Part shown: positions 47,851 to 57,199 of the stretch, in pieces
How the letters are laid out: each line of letters opens with the position of its first letter
How positions within the stretch are numbered: the stretch's first letter is position 1
Notes under the pieces: generated by a model
The model's input: the letters and a program-made list of their open reading frames with translations, nothing else
The model's database searches: none
What the model was told of the DNA's origin: nothing
Source of the DNA: Microbacterium sp. 70-16
GTDB lineage: Bacteria; Actinomycetota; Actinomycetes; Actinomycetales; Microbacteriaceae
Direction: 5' to 3'
Assembly: GCF_001898315.1 (NCBI RefSeq)
Contig: NZ_MKTQ01000008.1
Location: 62,001 to 126,000, forward strand
DNA: 64,000 nucleotides
Made by a program: the position numbers and the translations under genes

Positions 47851-49707
47851 TCAGTTCTGCGGCACTGCGGCGCAGTCGAGTGGCGTCGTTGTCACGGCCG
47901 TCGGCGTGACGAGCGGCGTCACCTGCGCTTCGAAGGCGCGGGCCTCGGTGCCCTCCAGGGTGAAGAAGTACTCCATTGAGAGACTTCCGCCCGGCGGCAC
48001 CTCGATGACAGCCTTGCCGACTGGGTAGTCGGTGTCATGCATGTCGGGCAATGTGACGGCCACGCCGTTGACGGTGGTGCCAGTGATCGTGGATCCCGGG
48101 GGTGCATAGAGCCGTATTGTCATCCGATTGACGCCCGGCGCCGTACCCACCTTGTTCCACTCACCGGTGATATGGAATGGGAGGTCCGCTGCGACCGCCG
48201 GGTCAATCAGGTTCGACAGATTGATCGCGACGCGGTAAGTCGTCGTGCCGTCGTCCGAACATTGCGCCTGGCTCAGTTCGACTGACTGCCGCAGGTAGTA
48301 GCTCAGCTTCGACCCGACGCTGTCCTGGAAGTAGACGCCTGCCCGCACCGTCGTGTCATCGGTGATCGGCAGCTCACCGTTCGGAACGTTGGAGTCGAGC
48401 AGTGCTTGCTCATCCTCGTGGGAGCTCCAGAACAGGATCCGGTGCTCGTTCCACCCCTGCGAGAGCGCACCGATCAGCGTCGATGCATCGAGTGCACCAC
48501 CGGTCAGCCGCGAGAAGACGGCCTGCACGACTTGGGCGTAGACCGCGTCGTGAGCCAGATTGGCCTGTACGACGGGAAGAGATCCGTAACGCAGATACAC
48601 GCCGTTGAGCAACAACGGCACCAACGACGTCTCATCGAGAGTATCGCCGGTAGCAATGGGGATGGGTCCGGTCGCACGTAGCATGTAGCTCAGCGCGACC
48701 GGATCGAGCGAGAGCACGCCATCGAGATGCTCACCGAACTGAAGCTCCCACATCGTGGACACGATCTGGCCCGCCGTAGTGAAGCTCGGACGGGCACTCG
48801 CCTCTGCGATAAAGGTCCCGAACTCGCCGTAGGGGTAGACGTCTTCGGCACCGTCCGGAATTGGGATGACCGACTCGGCATACTTCGAGAAAGACCCGGT
48901 CGATGCAGCAACGGTCTGCCCCAGGGTGATCTTGCCGTTGTCAACCTCGATGCTGGTGAGACTGAGCGTGGCGCCGCCGAGCGCACGGGGCTCAGCCGGG
49001 TTCTGAAACATCAGCACGTAGTGACGTGGTCCGTCGGCACCCATCGCCGAGGGCAGCAGCGGAACGACCACGTCGAGCGTGGAGAGCACCGGCGCGACCT
49101 CTTCGAGCATCCCGACGACCTTCGTGCGAGCATCAGCCACCGCACCGATCGTGAACTGGGTGGGGACGTTGCGCGCCTTGGCGAGAGTATCGACCATATT
49201 CGTGTTGGCAGTGTGCACCGCGTCGCCGGCGGCGATGATCGGCGCGAGGTCAATCGCGCCATCCTTGGGCGCGAGCGACGCGGGATCGATGTTCGTCACC
49301 ACCGACAGGAGCGGTTCTGCAACGCCGGTCATCGTGTTGTCAGCGACTTCGGCGAGTTCGCGGACGGCCGTCAGGTTGGGGCCAAGGAACGGCACGATCT
49401 CGGCGATCCGCCACACAGGGTCGCCCGTCAGCGCAGCTGCCTGCGAGCTGTGCTCTTTCACCGCTGCGAGGGTTTGCTTTGCAGGCTCCACCTCGAGAGC
49501 CAGAGCCTGCTCTTTCAGCGTGCCGATCTGCTGCTGTGCCGCTTCGAGCTCGCCTTTCGCCAACCACCCTCGAACACCGATCCAGACCGACGACAGCACG
49601 ATATATCCCGCGATGGCGATGATCGCCCAGAACCACCAGCGGCGAGTGAGACGCTTATTTGGCCGAACGCGCGCACGAGTTTGGGGGGCAGACACCGCAC
49701 GATTCAA
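47851..49707 (-). CDS. DUF4012 domain membrane protein
   Basis: 618 residues with one N-terminal transmembrane helix (RRWWFWAIIAIAGYIVLSSVWIG) and a large extracytoplasmic DUF4012 region (HYVLMFQNPAEPRALGGATLS, later SLDPVALSYMLRATGPIPI and ETSLVPLLLNGVYLRYG). DUF4012 proteins are regularly encoded in actinobacterial polysaccharide clusters; the biochemical role is unknown. The start is uncertain: TTG at 49707 or GTG at 49693. Base composition is milder than in region 1. It converges on the GH39-like gene with a 14-bp gap. Confidence 0.85.
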   Translation of the reverse strand: MNRAVSAPQTRARVRPNKRLTRRWWFWAIIAIAGYIVLSSVWIGVRGWLAKGELEAAQQQIGTLKEQALALEVEPAKQTLAAVKEHSSQAAALTGDPVWRIAEIVPFLGPNLTAVRELAEVADNTMTGVAEPLLSVVTNIDPASLAPKDGAIDLAPIIAAGDAVHTANTNMVDTLAKARNVPTQFTIGAVADARTKVVGMLEEVAPVLSTLDVVVPLLPSAMGADGPRHYVLMFQNPAEPRALGGATLSLTSIEVDNGKITLGQTVAASTGSFSKYAESVIPIPDGAEDVYPYGEFGTFIAEASARPSFTTAGQIVSTMWELQFGEHLDGVLSLDPVALSYMLRATGPIPIATGDTLDETSLVPLLLNGVYLRYGSLPVVQANLAHDAVYAQVVQAVFSRLTGGALDASTLIGALSQGWNEHRILFWSSHEDEQALLDSNVPNGELPITDDTTVRAGVYFQDSVGSKLSYYLRQSVELSQAQCSDDGTTTYRVAINLSNLIDPAVAADLPFHITGEWNKVGTAPGVNRMTIRLYAPPGSTITGTTVNGVAVTLPDMHDTDYPVGKAVIEVPPGGSLSMEYFFTLEGTEARAFEAQVTPLVTPTAVTTTPLDCAAVPQN

Positions 49708-49831
49708 TCACAGCGAGCGTGAGAATCATCTGAGCGCGGCGCGGATCGACTCGTCGTCACCAAGTACGATCGTTATCGCCGCCAGCGCATCACGAGCGCT
49801 ACCATCCAGTCGACATCGCGCGCCGAGGAAC

Positions 49832-51025
49832 ATGAGAACCCTAGCCTTTTACCTGCCGCAATTCCATAGGATCCGCGAGAACGACTCGTGGTGGGGAGAG
49901 GGCTTCACTGAGTGGGTCAACGTCCGTCGCGCAGAGCCGGCGTTCGCGGGACACGCCCACCCGCGCGTGCCGACCGAACTGGGTGAATACGACCTGACTG
50001 ACCCGTTGGTGCACCGACGTCAGACGGAACTGGCGCAAGCGCACGGGATCGACGGCTTCTGCATGTACTTCTACTGGTTCAACGGTGCTCGCCTACTGGA
50101 GCGCCCGACCAATGCGTGGCGCGAGGACTCCACCTTGCTGCCGTACTGCCTATCGTGGGCGAACGAGAGCTGGACGCGACGTTGGGACGGTAAGTCGAAG
50201 AGCGTACTCATGGGTCAGGATTATCTCCCTGGCTTTGTCGACGGCTTGTTCGCCGATCTTCTTCCTCACTTCAAGGCCCCGCACTACCTGACATTGGACG
50301 GCAAGCCCATCCTCCTCGTGCACCGCGCCGAACAGATCCCCGATGCCCCGTCGTTCGCCCGAAAGCTGCGCGAGAAGGCGATATCCTCGGGGTTTCCCGG
50401 TATCCACTTGATCGCAGCCGAGACCACCCCCGGGCTGCGGCCCGCCTCCGTAGGCTTCGATGCAGTGGCTCAGTTCCCGCCCGTAGGAGCGAACACGCTC
50501 GCTTCGGCTCATCTGAGCCCGCTACGCGGTGTTCGCCGTGGTTTCCGAGGCCGCCTGATGTCGTACAGCAAGCTCGCACAACGCGCGACGCGCGACGCTC
50601 AGCGTTCTTCCTACGTAAAGTACCCAGGAGTCGCGCCCGGCTGGGACAACACTGCGCGTCGGCACAACAACGCAACCATTTACGTGGGCTCCAGTCCGGA
50701 GCATTATGCGCGATGGCTGGCGGAGGCACGTTCGTTCGAGCAGGCAAAGCGTGGCGACGACGGTCTCGTCTTCGTGAACGCGTGGAACGAGTGGGCGGAA
50801 GGCGCATACCTCGAACCGGATGAACTGCACGGCGATGATTACCTGCGCGCGACTGCGGATCCGGCTGGCTTCGTTGCGACAAGCGATGCGAACAACCTCA
50901 CACCTGGCCGCTTTCCCGGCACCAGCCAGGTCAACAGCATTGCGCTCGCCGGCATCGGGTCCGCTTTGGCGCTATCTCGTCGGGCACGCAACGTCGTCCG
51001 CCGAAAGGGATCGAGCGCCCGTTGA
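49832..51025 (+). CDS. WbsX-like glycosyltransferase/GH99-related protein
   Basis: 397 residues beginning MRTLAFYLPQFHRIRENDSWWGEGFTEWVNVRRAEP, the hallmark of WbsX proteins of O-antigen and rhamnan loci. Further family blocks are FCMYFYWFNGARLLERP, CLSWANESWTRRWDG, and VFVNAWNEWAEGAYLEPDE near the end. The fold is GH99-like; in these loci the protein is taken to act in glycan assembly. The ATG at 49832 has GAGGAAC just upstream. Its stop codon overlaps the next start as TTGA. Confidence 0.88.
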   Translation: MRTLAFYLPQFHRIRENDSWWGEGFTEWVNVRRAEPAFAGHAHPRVPTELGEYDLTDPLVHRRQTELAQAHGIDGFCMYFYWFNGARLLERPTNAWREDSTLLPYCLSWANESWTRRWDGKSKSVLMGQDYLPGFVDGLFADLLPHFKAPHYLTLDGKPILLVHRAEQIPDAPSFARKLREKAISSGFPGIHLIAAETTPGLRPASVGFDAVAQFPPVGANTLASAHLSPLRGVRRGFRGRLMSYSKLAQRATRDAQRSSYVKYPGVAPGWDNTARRHNNATIYVGSSPEHYARWLAEARSFEQAKRGDDGLVFVNAWNEWAEGAYLEPDELHGDDYLRATADPAGFVATSDANNLTPGRFPGTSQVNSIALAGIGSALALSRRARNVVRRKGSSAR

Positions 51026-52314
51026 CGCGTCCACTGCGTGACTTTCCGAGTCTGTCCGACCTCGAGATGTCGGGGCGCGCGTTCCCTCAGCAGATCGGCA
51101 ACCTCCTGCGAAGCCCGATGGCGATGATGCCGCTTTGGATCGTAGCGGGGACCGCGCTCTACACCCTCGGATGGTCGCGGCTGTTCGAGCCTTTTCGCTT
51201 GGACACACTCGCGTTCCTCGCCATCGCGGCACTCCTCTTCGTCGCACTTGCGACGACCTCGCGCATGGAAGTCGATGCACGTCCAGGTGCCAGTCTGGAC
51301 CGCTGGGCGCTCACTGTCATCGGCGTGTACTTCGTGGGCGCGTACATCGAGAATGGCGGAATCCCCGTCATCCAGATCGCCACCGGCGACGACTACGACG
51401 TCTACGGTTTCGGCGTCGACGGGCTCCACATCTTCATGCTGTGCTTCACGGGCTTCTACGGTGTGCGTGCCTGGCACGTCTTTCTTACGCGCGGCGGGAT
51501 GTGGAATCTCGCGGCGCTCGCCGGAATCGGCGGGCTGCTCCTTTCGATCGGGAATCGCAGTGCGTTCTCCTTCCTCGTCTTCGCGTGTGCCGTTGTCTTC
51601 GTCCGACTGCGAAGGATCTCGGCGCCTGTCTGGGCTGGCGTAATCCTCGCCGCTATCATCTTTGCTTTCGGTTTCGGAAAGTTCGGCGACTTCCGCCTGA
51701 GCTACCAGATCGAACAGGCGACAGGCGAGCCTGGCGCACCCGATGCCGTTCTTGCCCTGGCTCGAGCGACGGACGGCTTCAGAGAGTCCGGCCTGTCGCC
51801 GTCGTGGCTGTGGACGTACATGTACTTCGCATCACCACTCGCGAACCTCAACTCTGCCTTCAACCTGAGCGGCGGGCGTCCCTGCGGGCAAGAATGTGAT
51901 GTGTCGGCGGCGCTCGTCTACGACGTGCTTCCGGACGTGATCGGCGTGAGGCTCGGGGCGATCCTCGGAATCGCCGATCCCGCGACCACGGACTTTCTCG
52001 TCGCACCCAACTTGACCGCATCTACCGCCTTCGGCACTGCAGTAGTCGCCGCTGGGGCGGTCGGCGGGATGATGACGCTCGCTTTCCTGGCGGCGTTGGG
52101 GGTTATGTCCGCACGTCTACTGCGCGATTCCCCCGCCGGGGAGGTCGGTATGGCAATCCTCGCGACGGTTATCTTCTTCTGCTTCTTCGAAAACATGTTG
52201 GTATATACGCCGCTTTTGGGACAGCTCGCGTTCCCTCTCGCGCTAGCGGGATACTCCCGTGTGCGCCGACGTACCCGCGCCCAACCTCCCGAGAGCGCGC
52301 TTCACCCGAAATGA
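51022..52314 (+). CDS. Wzy-like oligosaccharide repeat unit polymerase
   Basis: 430 residues with about ten membrane helices. VYFVGAYIENGGIPVIQIATGDDYDVYGFGVDGLHI and SIGNRSAFSFLVFACAVVF resemble O-antigen polymerase (Wzy/oligosaccharide repeat unit polymerase) proteins. A long extracytoplasmic loop (about 230-330) follows GKFGDFRLSY. It would join flipped repeat units outside the membrane. It starts with TTG overlapping the WbsX gene's TGA, so it depends on coupled translation. Confidence 0.75.
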   Translation: MTRPLRDFPSLSDLEMSGRAFPQQIGNLLRSPMAMMPLWIVAGTALYTLGWSRLFEPFRLDTLAFLAIAALLFVALATTSRMEVDARPGASLDRWALTVIGVYFVGAYIENGGIPVIQIATGDDYDVYGFGVDGLHIFMLCFTGFYGVRAWHVFLTRGGMWNLAALAGIGGLLLSIGNRSAFSFLVFACAVVFVRLRRISAPVWAGVILAAIIFAFGFGKFGDFRLSYQIEQATGEPGAPDAVLALARATDGFRESGLSPSWLWTYMYFASPLANLNSAFNLSGGRPCGQECDVSAALVYDVLPDVIGVRLGAILGIADPATTDFLVAPNLTASTAFGTAVVAAGAVGGMMTLAFLAALGVMSARLLRDSPAGEVGMAILATVIFFCFFENMLVYTPLLGQLAFPLALAGYSRVRRRTRAQPPESALHPK

Positions 52315-52374
52315 CCACGGCTCGCCACCCGGAAGGTCGCAGGAGCAGGTCGCAACAAGTTGCTCAGCGCCCCA

Positions 52375-53694
52375 TCAGGACAGCGGCCGCACCATGTACC
52401 TGACAGCGCGAGTTGCGAGCGACATTGGCGAACGCTGGAAGCGATCATGACGTCGTGCACTCGCCTCTCTATTCCGTACCCGGTCGCCCGAGTCGCTGAT
52501 CCCGCTGACGATCGCAGAAATCGCGTCCTGCATGTTGTTTGCAGCCGCATGTGCGAGCTTCACTCCTGTAGAGGCGTCGCGGCTACGCGCTTCGAGCGCA
52601 AGGGCACGGTCGACGGCGCTCGATAGGTCATTGATTCGCACGCGAGTGGGCATCGGATCGGTCCAAGCCGATGCATATCGCGCGACCTTCTCAATCTCGA
52701 GACCAACGTGCGGAACGTCGAACGACATCGAGATGATCATCGCGTGCAGGGACGTCCCGAGAACCAGGCTACTGGTCGCGATCTCCCGGGCCTTCTCGAG
52801 TGCGCTTACAGCCGTGGAAACACTTGCATCCAGCGCCGGGTTTCGGCTCTTCATCGCTTGTATGACCGCGGCATACAACTCGATGGAGTCGTGCCTCGGC
52901 GCAGTCCCGGCAGGGAGAAATCTCAGTTCACGCCCGGCGAGCGCGGGGGCGTCCAGGAGCGCGTTCGCGAGTTCATCGGTTCTCCCTGAGAGCACGGCCT
53001 CGCTCATCTGCACGATGACATGACCGGAGTGCCGCGCGGTCTCTCGTGCCTGCGGAGATGCCCAGGTCTCGTGGTCGAGCCGGAGCGTGTGCACAAGGTC
53101 GGGTGCGAGGCGATGAGGTACACCCAACTCGTCTAGCAGGGCAGACGAGCTCTTGTCGCGGACAGAAACAAAGTCCGCCTCCCGGAGAGCGGTCTCCGCG
53201 CTCGCGCGCATATCGCGCTGCAGAGATCGTATGCCAGAGAGACCGACGGAGTTGACGACCAAGGGCAACGGCCGCAGTACGCCGCGCGAAGACATACGCG
53301 GAAGGTAGGCAAGGTCCGTGAGCCTGGCGCCAGACTCATCACGGATGATCCTGCGACGGACGCGCCTCGGCGCATCACTGAAGCCAGCCGATTGTTGTAG
53401 CGTCCCGAGCATGCCATAGGCCGCGTACATCGCGACGCCGGCAACCTCACCGCCGACTGTCCAGACGCCATCGAGATGTCCGTTTTCCGAGGCTTCAGTC
53501 AACGTATGCGCCGGTCGTCGCGAGAGGAGTTCTGGCGTGCTTTTGAATGGGGTGAGCGGAAGAGCCACCACACCCGAGTGCGCCAGATATCGCTCCGTGC
53601 GCTCAAGGAAAAGAATGTCGCCGAAGTTGTCCCGCTCGTAGGCACCCAGAAGGCCAACAACGCTCATCTCTTTCATAGGTTCGTCCCTGTCCAT
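52375..53694 (-). CDS. polysaccharide pyruvyl transferase family protein
   Basis: 439 residues of the PS_pyruv_trans family: N-terminal VVGLLGAYERDNFGDILFLERTERYL, then SVRDKSSSALLDELGVPHRLAPDLVHTL, and C-terminal LVLGTSLHAMIISMSFDVPHVGL, the usual R-H-type active-site region. Adds pyruvate ketals to sugars, giving the polymer negative charge. The track ATG (53694) lies 14 nt after the flippase gene's stop; MKEMSVVG at the seventh codon is an alternative start. Same strand as the flippase, so probably one operon. Confidence 0.82.
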   Translation of the reverse strand: MDRDEPMKEMSVVGLLGAYERDNFGDILFLERTERYLAHSGVVALPLTPFKSTPELLSRRPAHTLTEASENGHLDGVWTVGGEVAGVAMYAAYGMLGTLQQSAGFSDAPRRVRRRIIRDESGARLTDLAYLPRMSSRGVLRPLPLVVNSVGLSGIRSLQRDMRASAETALREADFVSVRDKSSSALLDELGVPHRLAPDLVHTLRLDHETWASPQARETARHSGHVIVQMSEAVLSGRTDELANALLDAPALAGRELRFLPAGTAPRHDSIELYAAVIQAMKSRNPALDASVSTAVSALEKAREIATSSLVLGTSLHAMIISMSFDVPHVGLEIEKVARYASAWTDPMPTRVRINDLSSAVDRALALEARSRDASTGVKLAHAAANNMQDAISAIVSGISDSGDRVRNREASARRHDRFQRSPMSLATRAVRYMVRPLS

Positions 53695-53708
53695 CGCTTA
53701 ACCCGCTC

Positions 53709-55169
53709 CTACTTGCGCCCCAAAGCGACGCGGACGGCCCGAACGAGATGACGGTAATCATCCCTCACCGCCGGTATCGCGAGGGCGATGGCGTACCCGC
53801 CGAGGACGCCCAGGAGGGCGGCCCCCGCTTCCGCAAAAGCGCCAGCTTCCGCGACTGCGGCGGCAGTCGCACAGAGCAACCCTATCGCCGCAGAAACCGC
53901 ACCAGTGCCGAGGAGTCGCGCGCCCTGCAGTAGGAGCGGGGCCGGCGGCAGTGCGGCTGCCCTGGTCGACCAGATGAGTGCCACCGGCCAAGCGATCGCG
54001 ACTGCAATGGTGTATCCGAGGGCCACGCCTACCGCACCGAAACTGACGCCGATCAGAACCCCGACCACTTTGAATGTCGATGAAACGATCATGTAGTTCC
54101 GCAACCGGGCCGCGTGCCCCGAGGTCACGAACAGCCAGGATGCGACCGTCGCCAACTGCTGCAGCGCTGCCGCAATAGCCAGAATCGCGACAATCGGGGC
54201 GGCGTCCGACCATTCTGAGCCGAGCAGAAGGCGGACGCCCGCGTCGGCGCCCGCGAACATCGCCGCGGCGATCGGAACGGTCAGGTACCCCAGGAGCAGC
54301 TGTCCCCGCAGGAGAAATCGCATCAGCGCGGATTCATCGTCCCGCACGATCGATAAAGACGGAAGCGCCACCGTAACGGCCGGAGCCTTCACCTGATCTA
54401 GAGTTCCAACTGAGAGTTGAAATGCCCGCGAGTAAACCCCGGTTGCGCGCGGTCCCGCCCACAGGCCCAGCGCGATCGTGTCGACATTGTTCCCCAGATA
54501 TCCGATCAACTGAGAGGCCGCGTAGTCGGCCCCAAACCGGTAATACCTACCCATGCCACTCACGCGCACAGGACGCCGTGGCCTCCACCTTCCAGAGACG
54601 ATCAAGACCGCTGTCGACAAGAGCGCGACGGTCAGCGCCTGCGCCACCAAGCTCCAGTATTCAGCGCCCGCGACTGCGGCGGCGATGGCCGCAATCAGCC
54701 CTCCCACCGCGGCGGCGGCATCCGCAGCGGCCAGGCGCCGGTAACGGCGTTCGCGGGTCAGGCTCGCCCGATACTGTGCCCCTACGCCGTTGATCAGGAA
54801 CACTCCACTCAGGGCGGCTACGACTCCAGCAAGGGCCGGCATGTCGAAGAGCCAAGCGAGCGGCTGCGCGAGAATCAGCGCGAGTGCCGCCAGTAACACC
54901 CCGAGCGCAGTATTCGTCCAGAACAGCGCGTCACGGTGTGTGTCGGGGAGGTCACGTTCGCGTATCGCGGCTACAGACAATCCGAAATCTCGGAAGTACT
55001 CGGCAAGGCCGACAAAAGCGGTGGCAACAGCGAAGACGCCGAATGCTTCAGGCGTCAACAGACGCGAAAGCACGACCAAGCCGACCAGGTACGCGGCGAA
55101 CTTTACGACCTGGGCGATGCCGAGATCCCTCGCGCCCCTCACGGCCTCGCCAGCAAGCCCATTACTCAT
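53709..55169 (-). CDS. Wzx-like polysaccharide flippase (MOP superfamily)
   Basis: 486 residues with about twelve to fourteen membrane helices. The N-terminus GARDLGIAQVVKFAAYLVGLVVLSRLLTPEAFGVFAVATAF and RDFGLSVAAIRERDL are typical of MOP lipopolysaccharide flippases (PF13440). It would flip undecaprenyl-linked repeat units outwards for the Wzy-like polymerase encoded across the pyruvyltransferase gene. The GT2 gene upstream ends 45 bp before it on the same strand. Confidence 0.85.
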   Translation of the reverse strand: MSNGLAGEAVRGARDLGIAQVVKFAAYLVGLVVLSRLLTPEAFGVFAVATAFVGLAEYFRDFGLSVAAIRERDLPDTHRDALFWTNTALGVLLAALALILAQPLAWLFDMPALAGVVAALSGVFLINGVGAQYRASLTRERRYRRLAAADAAAAVGGLIAAIAAAVAGAEYWSLVAQALTVALLSTAVLIVSGRWRPRRPVRVSGMGRYYRFGADYAASQLIGYLGNNVDTIALGLWAGPRATGVYSRAFQLSVGTLDQVKAPAVTVALPSLSIVRDDESALMRFLLRGQLLLGYLTVPIAAAMFAGADAGVRLLLGSEWSDAAPIVAILAIAAALQQLATVASWLFVTSGHAARLRNYMIVSSTFKVVGVLIGVSFGAVGVALGYTIAVAIAWPVALIWSTRAAALPPAPLLLQGARLLGTGAVSAAIGLLCATAAAVAEAGAFAEAGAALLGVLGGYAIALAIPAVRDDYRHLVRAVRVALGRK

Positions 55170-55214
55170 CGTAATTTCCCTTGAACATGCGCATCTCGTT
55201 GAAACGCGACGGCG

Positions 55215-56180
55215 TCAAGCTTGCGCGCCGCCGACAAGCGCGCCCAGGATGAGAGCACACCCTCTCGCAGCCGGCGCTCGACGAGTTACGACCGCAATCG
55301 TGATGAGCCGCGAAGCACGCAACGCGCGCCCGCGAACTGAGAACGCGTCCATCACCTGTGCTACGGAGGGCGGCATCGTCGAGAGCTTGCTTCGGAGACT
55401 ATGCGCCATGTTGACTCGCCAACCCCAACGATGTATGCGGAGATAGCCGATCATGGCTCGCGGACCGCCGGCGCTCGAACTCATGAGGGCTTGGGAGCGG
55501 GCGACGATGCTTGTGCTCTCCTCCTCGCCGATGACGTTGGCGTCATGCTGGACGTAGTCCTGGACGACGCGTGGGTCGAGGATCACGCCACCGGTCGACG
55601 CGGCCGCAACTCCGAGCCAATGGTCGTGATACGCCACATCGGTCGGCTCCGGGAACGGTAGCGCGATATCCAGCAGATCTCTGCGGAAGACTGCGAGGCT
55701 TCCCGTCACCTGGTTGTCAACCATGAGCGCTGTCAGACCCCGGTACGCGCGAGCCGTAACCCCCGACGAGACCCCGTCCTTGTCCACAACGCGCGCAGCC
55801 CCTGTCACCAACGATGCGTTGACGAGCGCGGGCAGTAAGGTCGCAAGCTTCTCTGGGTACCAGCGATCGTCTTGGTCGGCAAGGGCGATCCACGACGACG
55901 TCGCTTCGACCTCAGAGAGCAACCGTTCGAAGTTGCGGTAGAAGCCCACGTTCTCGTCAAACGCCAACACCGTGAACCTGGAGTCCTCACCAATGGCAGC
56001 ACGCAGCAGCGCGGCGGTGGCAGGATCGGTGCCGTCGATACCGACGAGGCATCGCCAAGTCTTCACGCTCTGAGCTTTTATCGAGTCGAGTTGGACCTTC
56101 AGCAGGTCTGGGTCGGGCCGGTATACAGCCATGCAGATAGTGCCGAAGAAATCGTCTTCGTCTGACTGATGAGGCATCAC
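55215..56180 (-). CDS. GT2 glycosyltransferase
   Basis: 321 residues: FGTICMAVYRPDPDLLKVQLDSIKAQSV, LVGIDGTDPATAALL, ENVGFYRNFERLLSE, WIALADQDDRWYPEKLATLL (the DxD-type metal site), and DVAYHDHWLGVAAASTGG. It resembles rhamnosyltransferases of O-antigen loci. The GTG at 56180 overlaps the stop of the upstream GT2 (GTGATG); an ATG at 56177 follows directly. Donor and acceptor unknown. Confidence 0.83.
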   Translation of the reverse strand: MMPHQSDEDDFFGTICMAVYRPDPDLLKVQLDSIKAQSVKTWRCLVGIDGTDPATAALLRAAIGEDSRFTVLAFDENVGFYRNFERLLSEVEATSSWIALADQDDRWYPEKLATLLPALVNASLVTGAARVVDKDGVSSGVTARAYRGLTALMVDNQVTGSLAVFRRDLLDIALPFPEPTDVAYHDHWLGVAAASTGGVILDPRVVQDYVQHDANVIGEEESTSIVARSQALMSSSAGGPRAMIGYLRIHRWGWRVNMAHSLRSKLSTMPPSVAQVMDAFSVRGRALRASRLITIAVVTRRAPAARGCALILGALVGGAQA

Positions 56181-57034
56181 TGGCCATCCGGAAAAACAGC
56201 GGACTCAACATCAGGGTGCACCCGAGCGCTGATGCGGCGCCCGAGGAGAAACTCGGGGTACCTCCGGTAGAACTTGGCCATGGACGCTAGTTCTCGACGC
56301 CACGGCGCAACACTGAACCGTGTGGTCTCACGCGCCCATCCGTGGACGAATCTCGCACGAGGCGACACCAGTACCTCAAGACCCGCTGCCCACGCTCTCA
56401 GGCAGATGTCCTTGTCCTCGTAGTACAAGAAGAAGTGTGGATCCCACCCCTTCACGCGATCGAACGCCTCAACGGCCCCGAACACCGCAGCTCCCATGAA
56501 CCAGCAGACTGGGCGGGGCTCGGATCCGTGCGCCAAGAGCAAGTAGCGCGGGTCGCCGCCTCGCAGCCGGTTGCGTATCTTCGCGGTCAGCAACGGGTAT
56601 CCGCGTCCGTTCGGCTGCAATGAGCCGTCAGCATTGACCAACTGCGGCGCCACGAGCGCGCCCCGACTGAGGGCGATCTCTCTGAGCTCGCGCAGACCCG
56701 CCTCATCGATGCGCAGATCAGGATTGACAAACCCGACGAACTCGCTCCGCGCCGCTTGGCGACCAATGTTGTTGGCGTAGGAGAACCCTTTGTTGGCCCC
56801 CAGCCGGATGACATGGGCCCCCAGGCGATCAGCGACGTCGGCCGTGTCGTCAGTGGAGGCATTGTCGACCACGATCCACTCGACGCCATCGGGTAACGGT
56901 CGCTGCCAGAACTCGGCGAGAGTAGCCGCGCTGTTATAGGTCACCGTGATGAGCGTGCACCATGGCCGCCCATCCGCCCCCACCTCCTGCAACGTCCTAG
57001 CTCCTCTGCGGCATCTGGCGCCCGCGTTTTGCAA
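56177..57034 (-). CDS. GT2 glycosyltransferase, WbbL-like
   Basis: 285 residues: TLITVTYNSAATLAEFW, WIVVDNASTDDTADVADRLG, ANKGFSYANNIGRQAARSEFVGFVNPDLRID, and FFLYYEDKDICLRAWAAGLEV. This is the rhamnosyltransferase WbbL-like pattern. The TTG start at 57034 is uncertain, but TAGAAT at 57049-57044 lies 9 nt upstream, the same gap seen at other genes here. It is the first gene of a four-gene minus-strand run ending with the pyruvyltransferase. Confidence 0.8.
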   Translation of the reverse strand: MQNAGARCRRGARTLQEVGADGRPWCTLITVTYNSAATLAEFWQRPLPDGVEWIVVDNASTDDTADVADRLGAHVIRLGANKGFSYANNIGRQAARSEFVGFVNPDLRIDEAGLRELREIALSRGALVAPQLVNADGSLQPNGRGYPLLTAKIRNRLRGGDPRYLLLAHGSEPRPVCWFMGAAVFGAVEAFDRVKGWDPHFFLYYEDKDICLRAWAAGLEVLVSPRARFVHGWARETTRFSVAPWRRELASMAKFYRRYPEFLLGRRISARVHPDVESAVFPDGQ

Positions 57035-57199
57035 ACCTGAGCAATTCTAGAGTGTTTCCGAGACGGACGCGTGCGCACCAATGCGAGGGCACCGTATACT
57101 CACCCCTCCGCGTCTCGACCCGACACTAGTCGGTCAAGTCTTCCGAGCCCCCGAGACGCGCCCACCGTCGCTTGATTGCGCGATGCCTCAGCGAGGACT
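57035..57199. other. intergenic boundary between cassette and wzt
   Basis: 165 bp without a gene. It contains the TAGAAT box used by the GT2 gene on the left (57044-57049). It also marks where the GGATGCC-poor interval ends: the next GGCATCC lies at 57239 inside wzt. No repeat, insertion-sequence end or attachment-site-like duplication was found at this edge. Confidence 0.5.
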
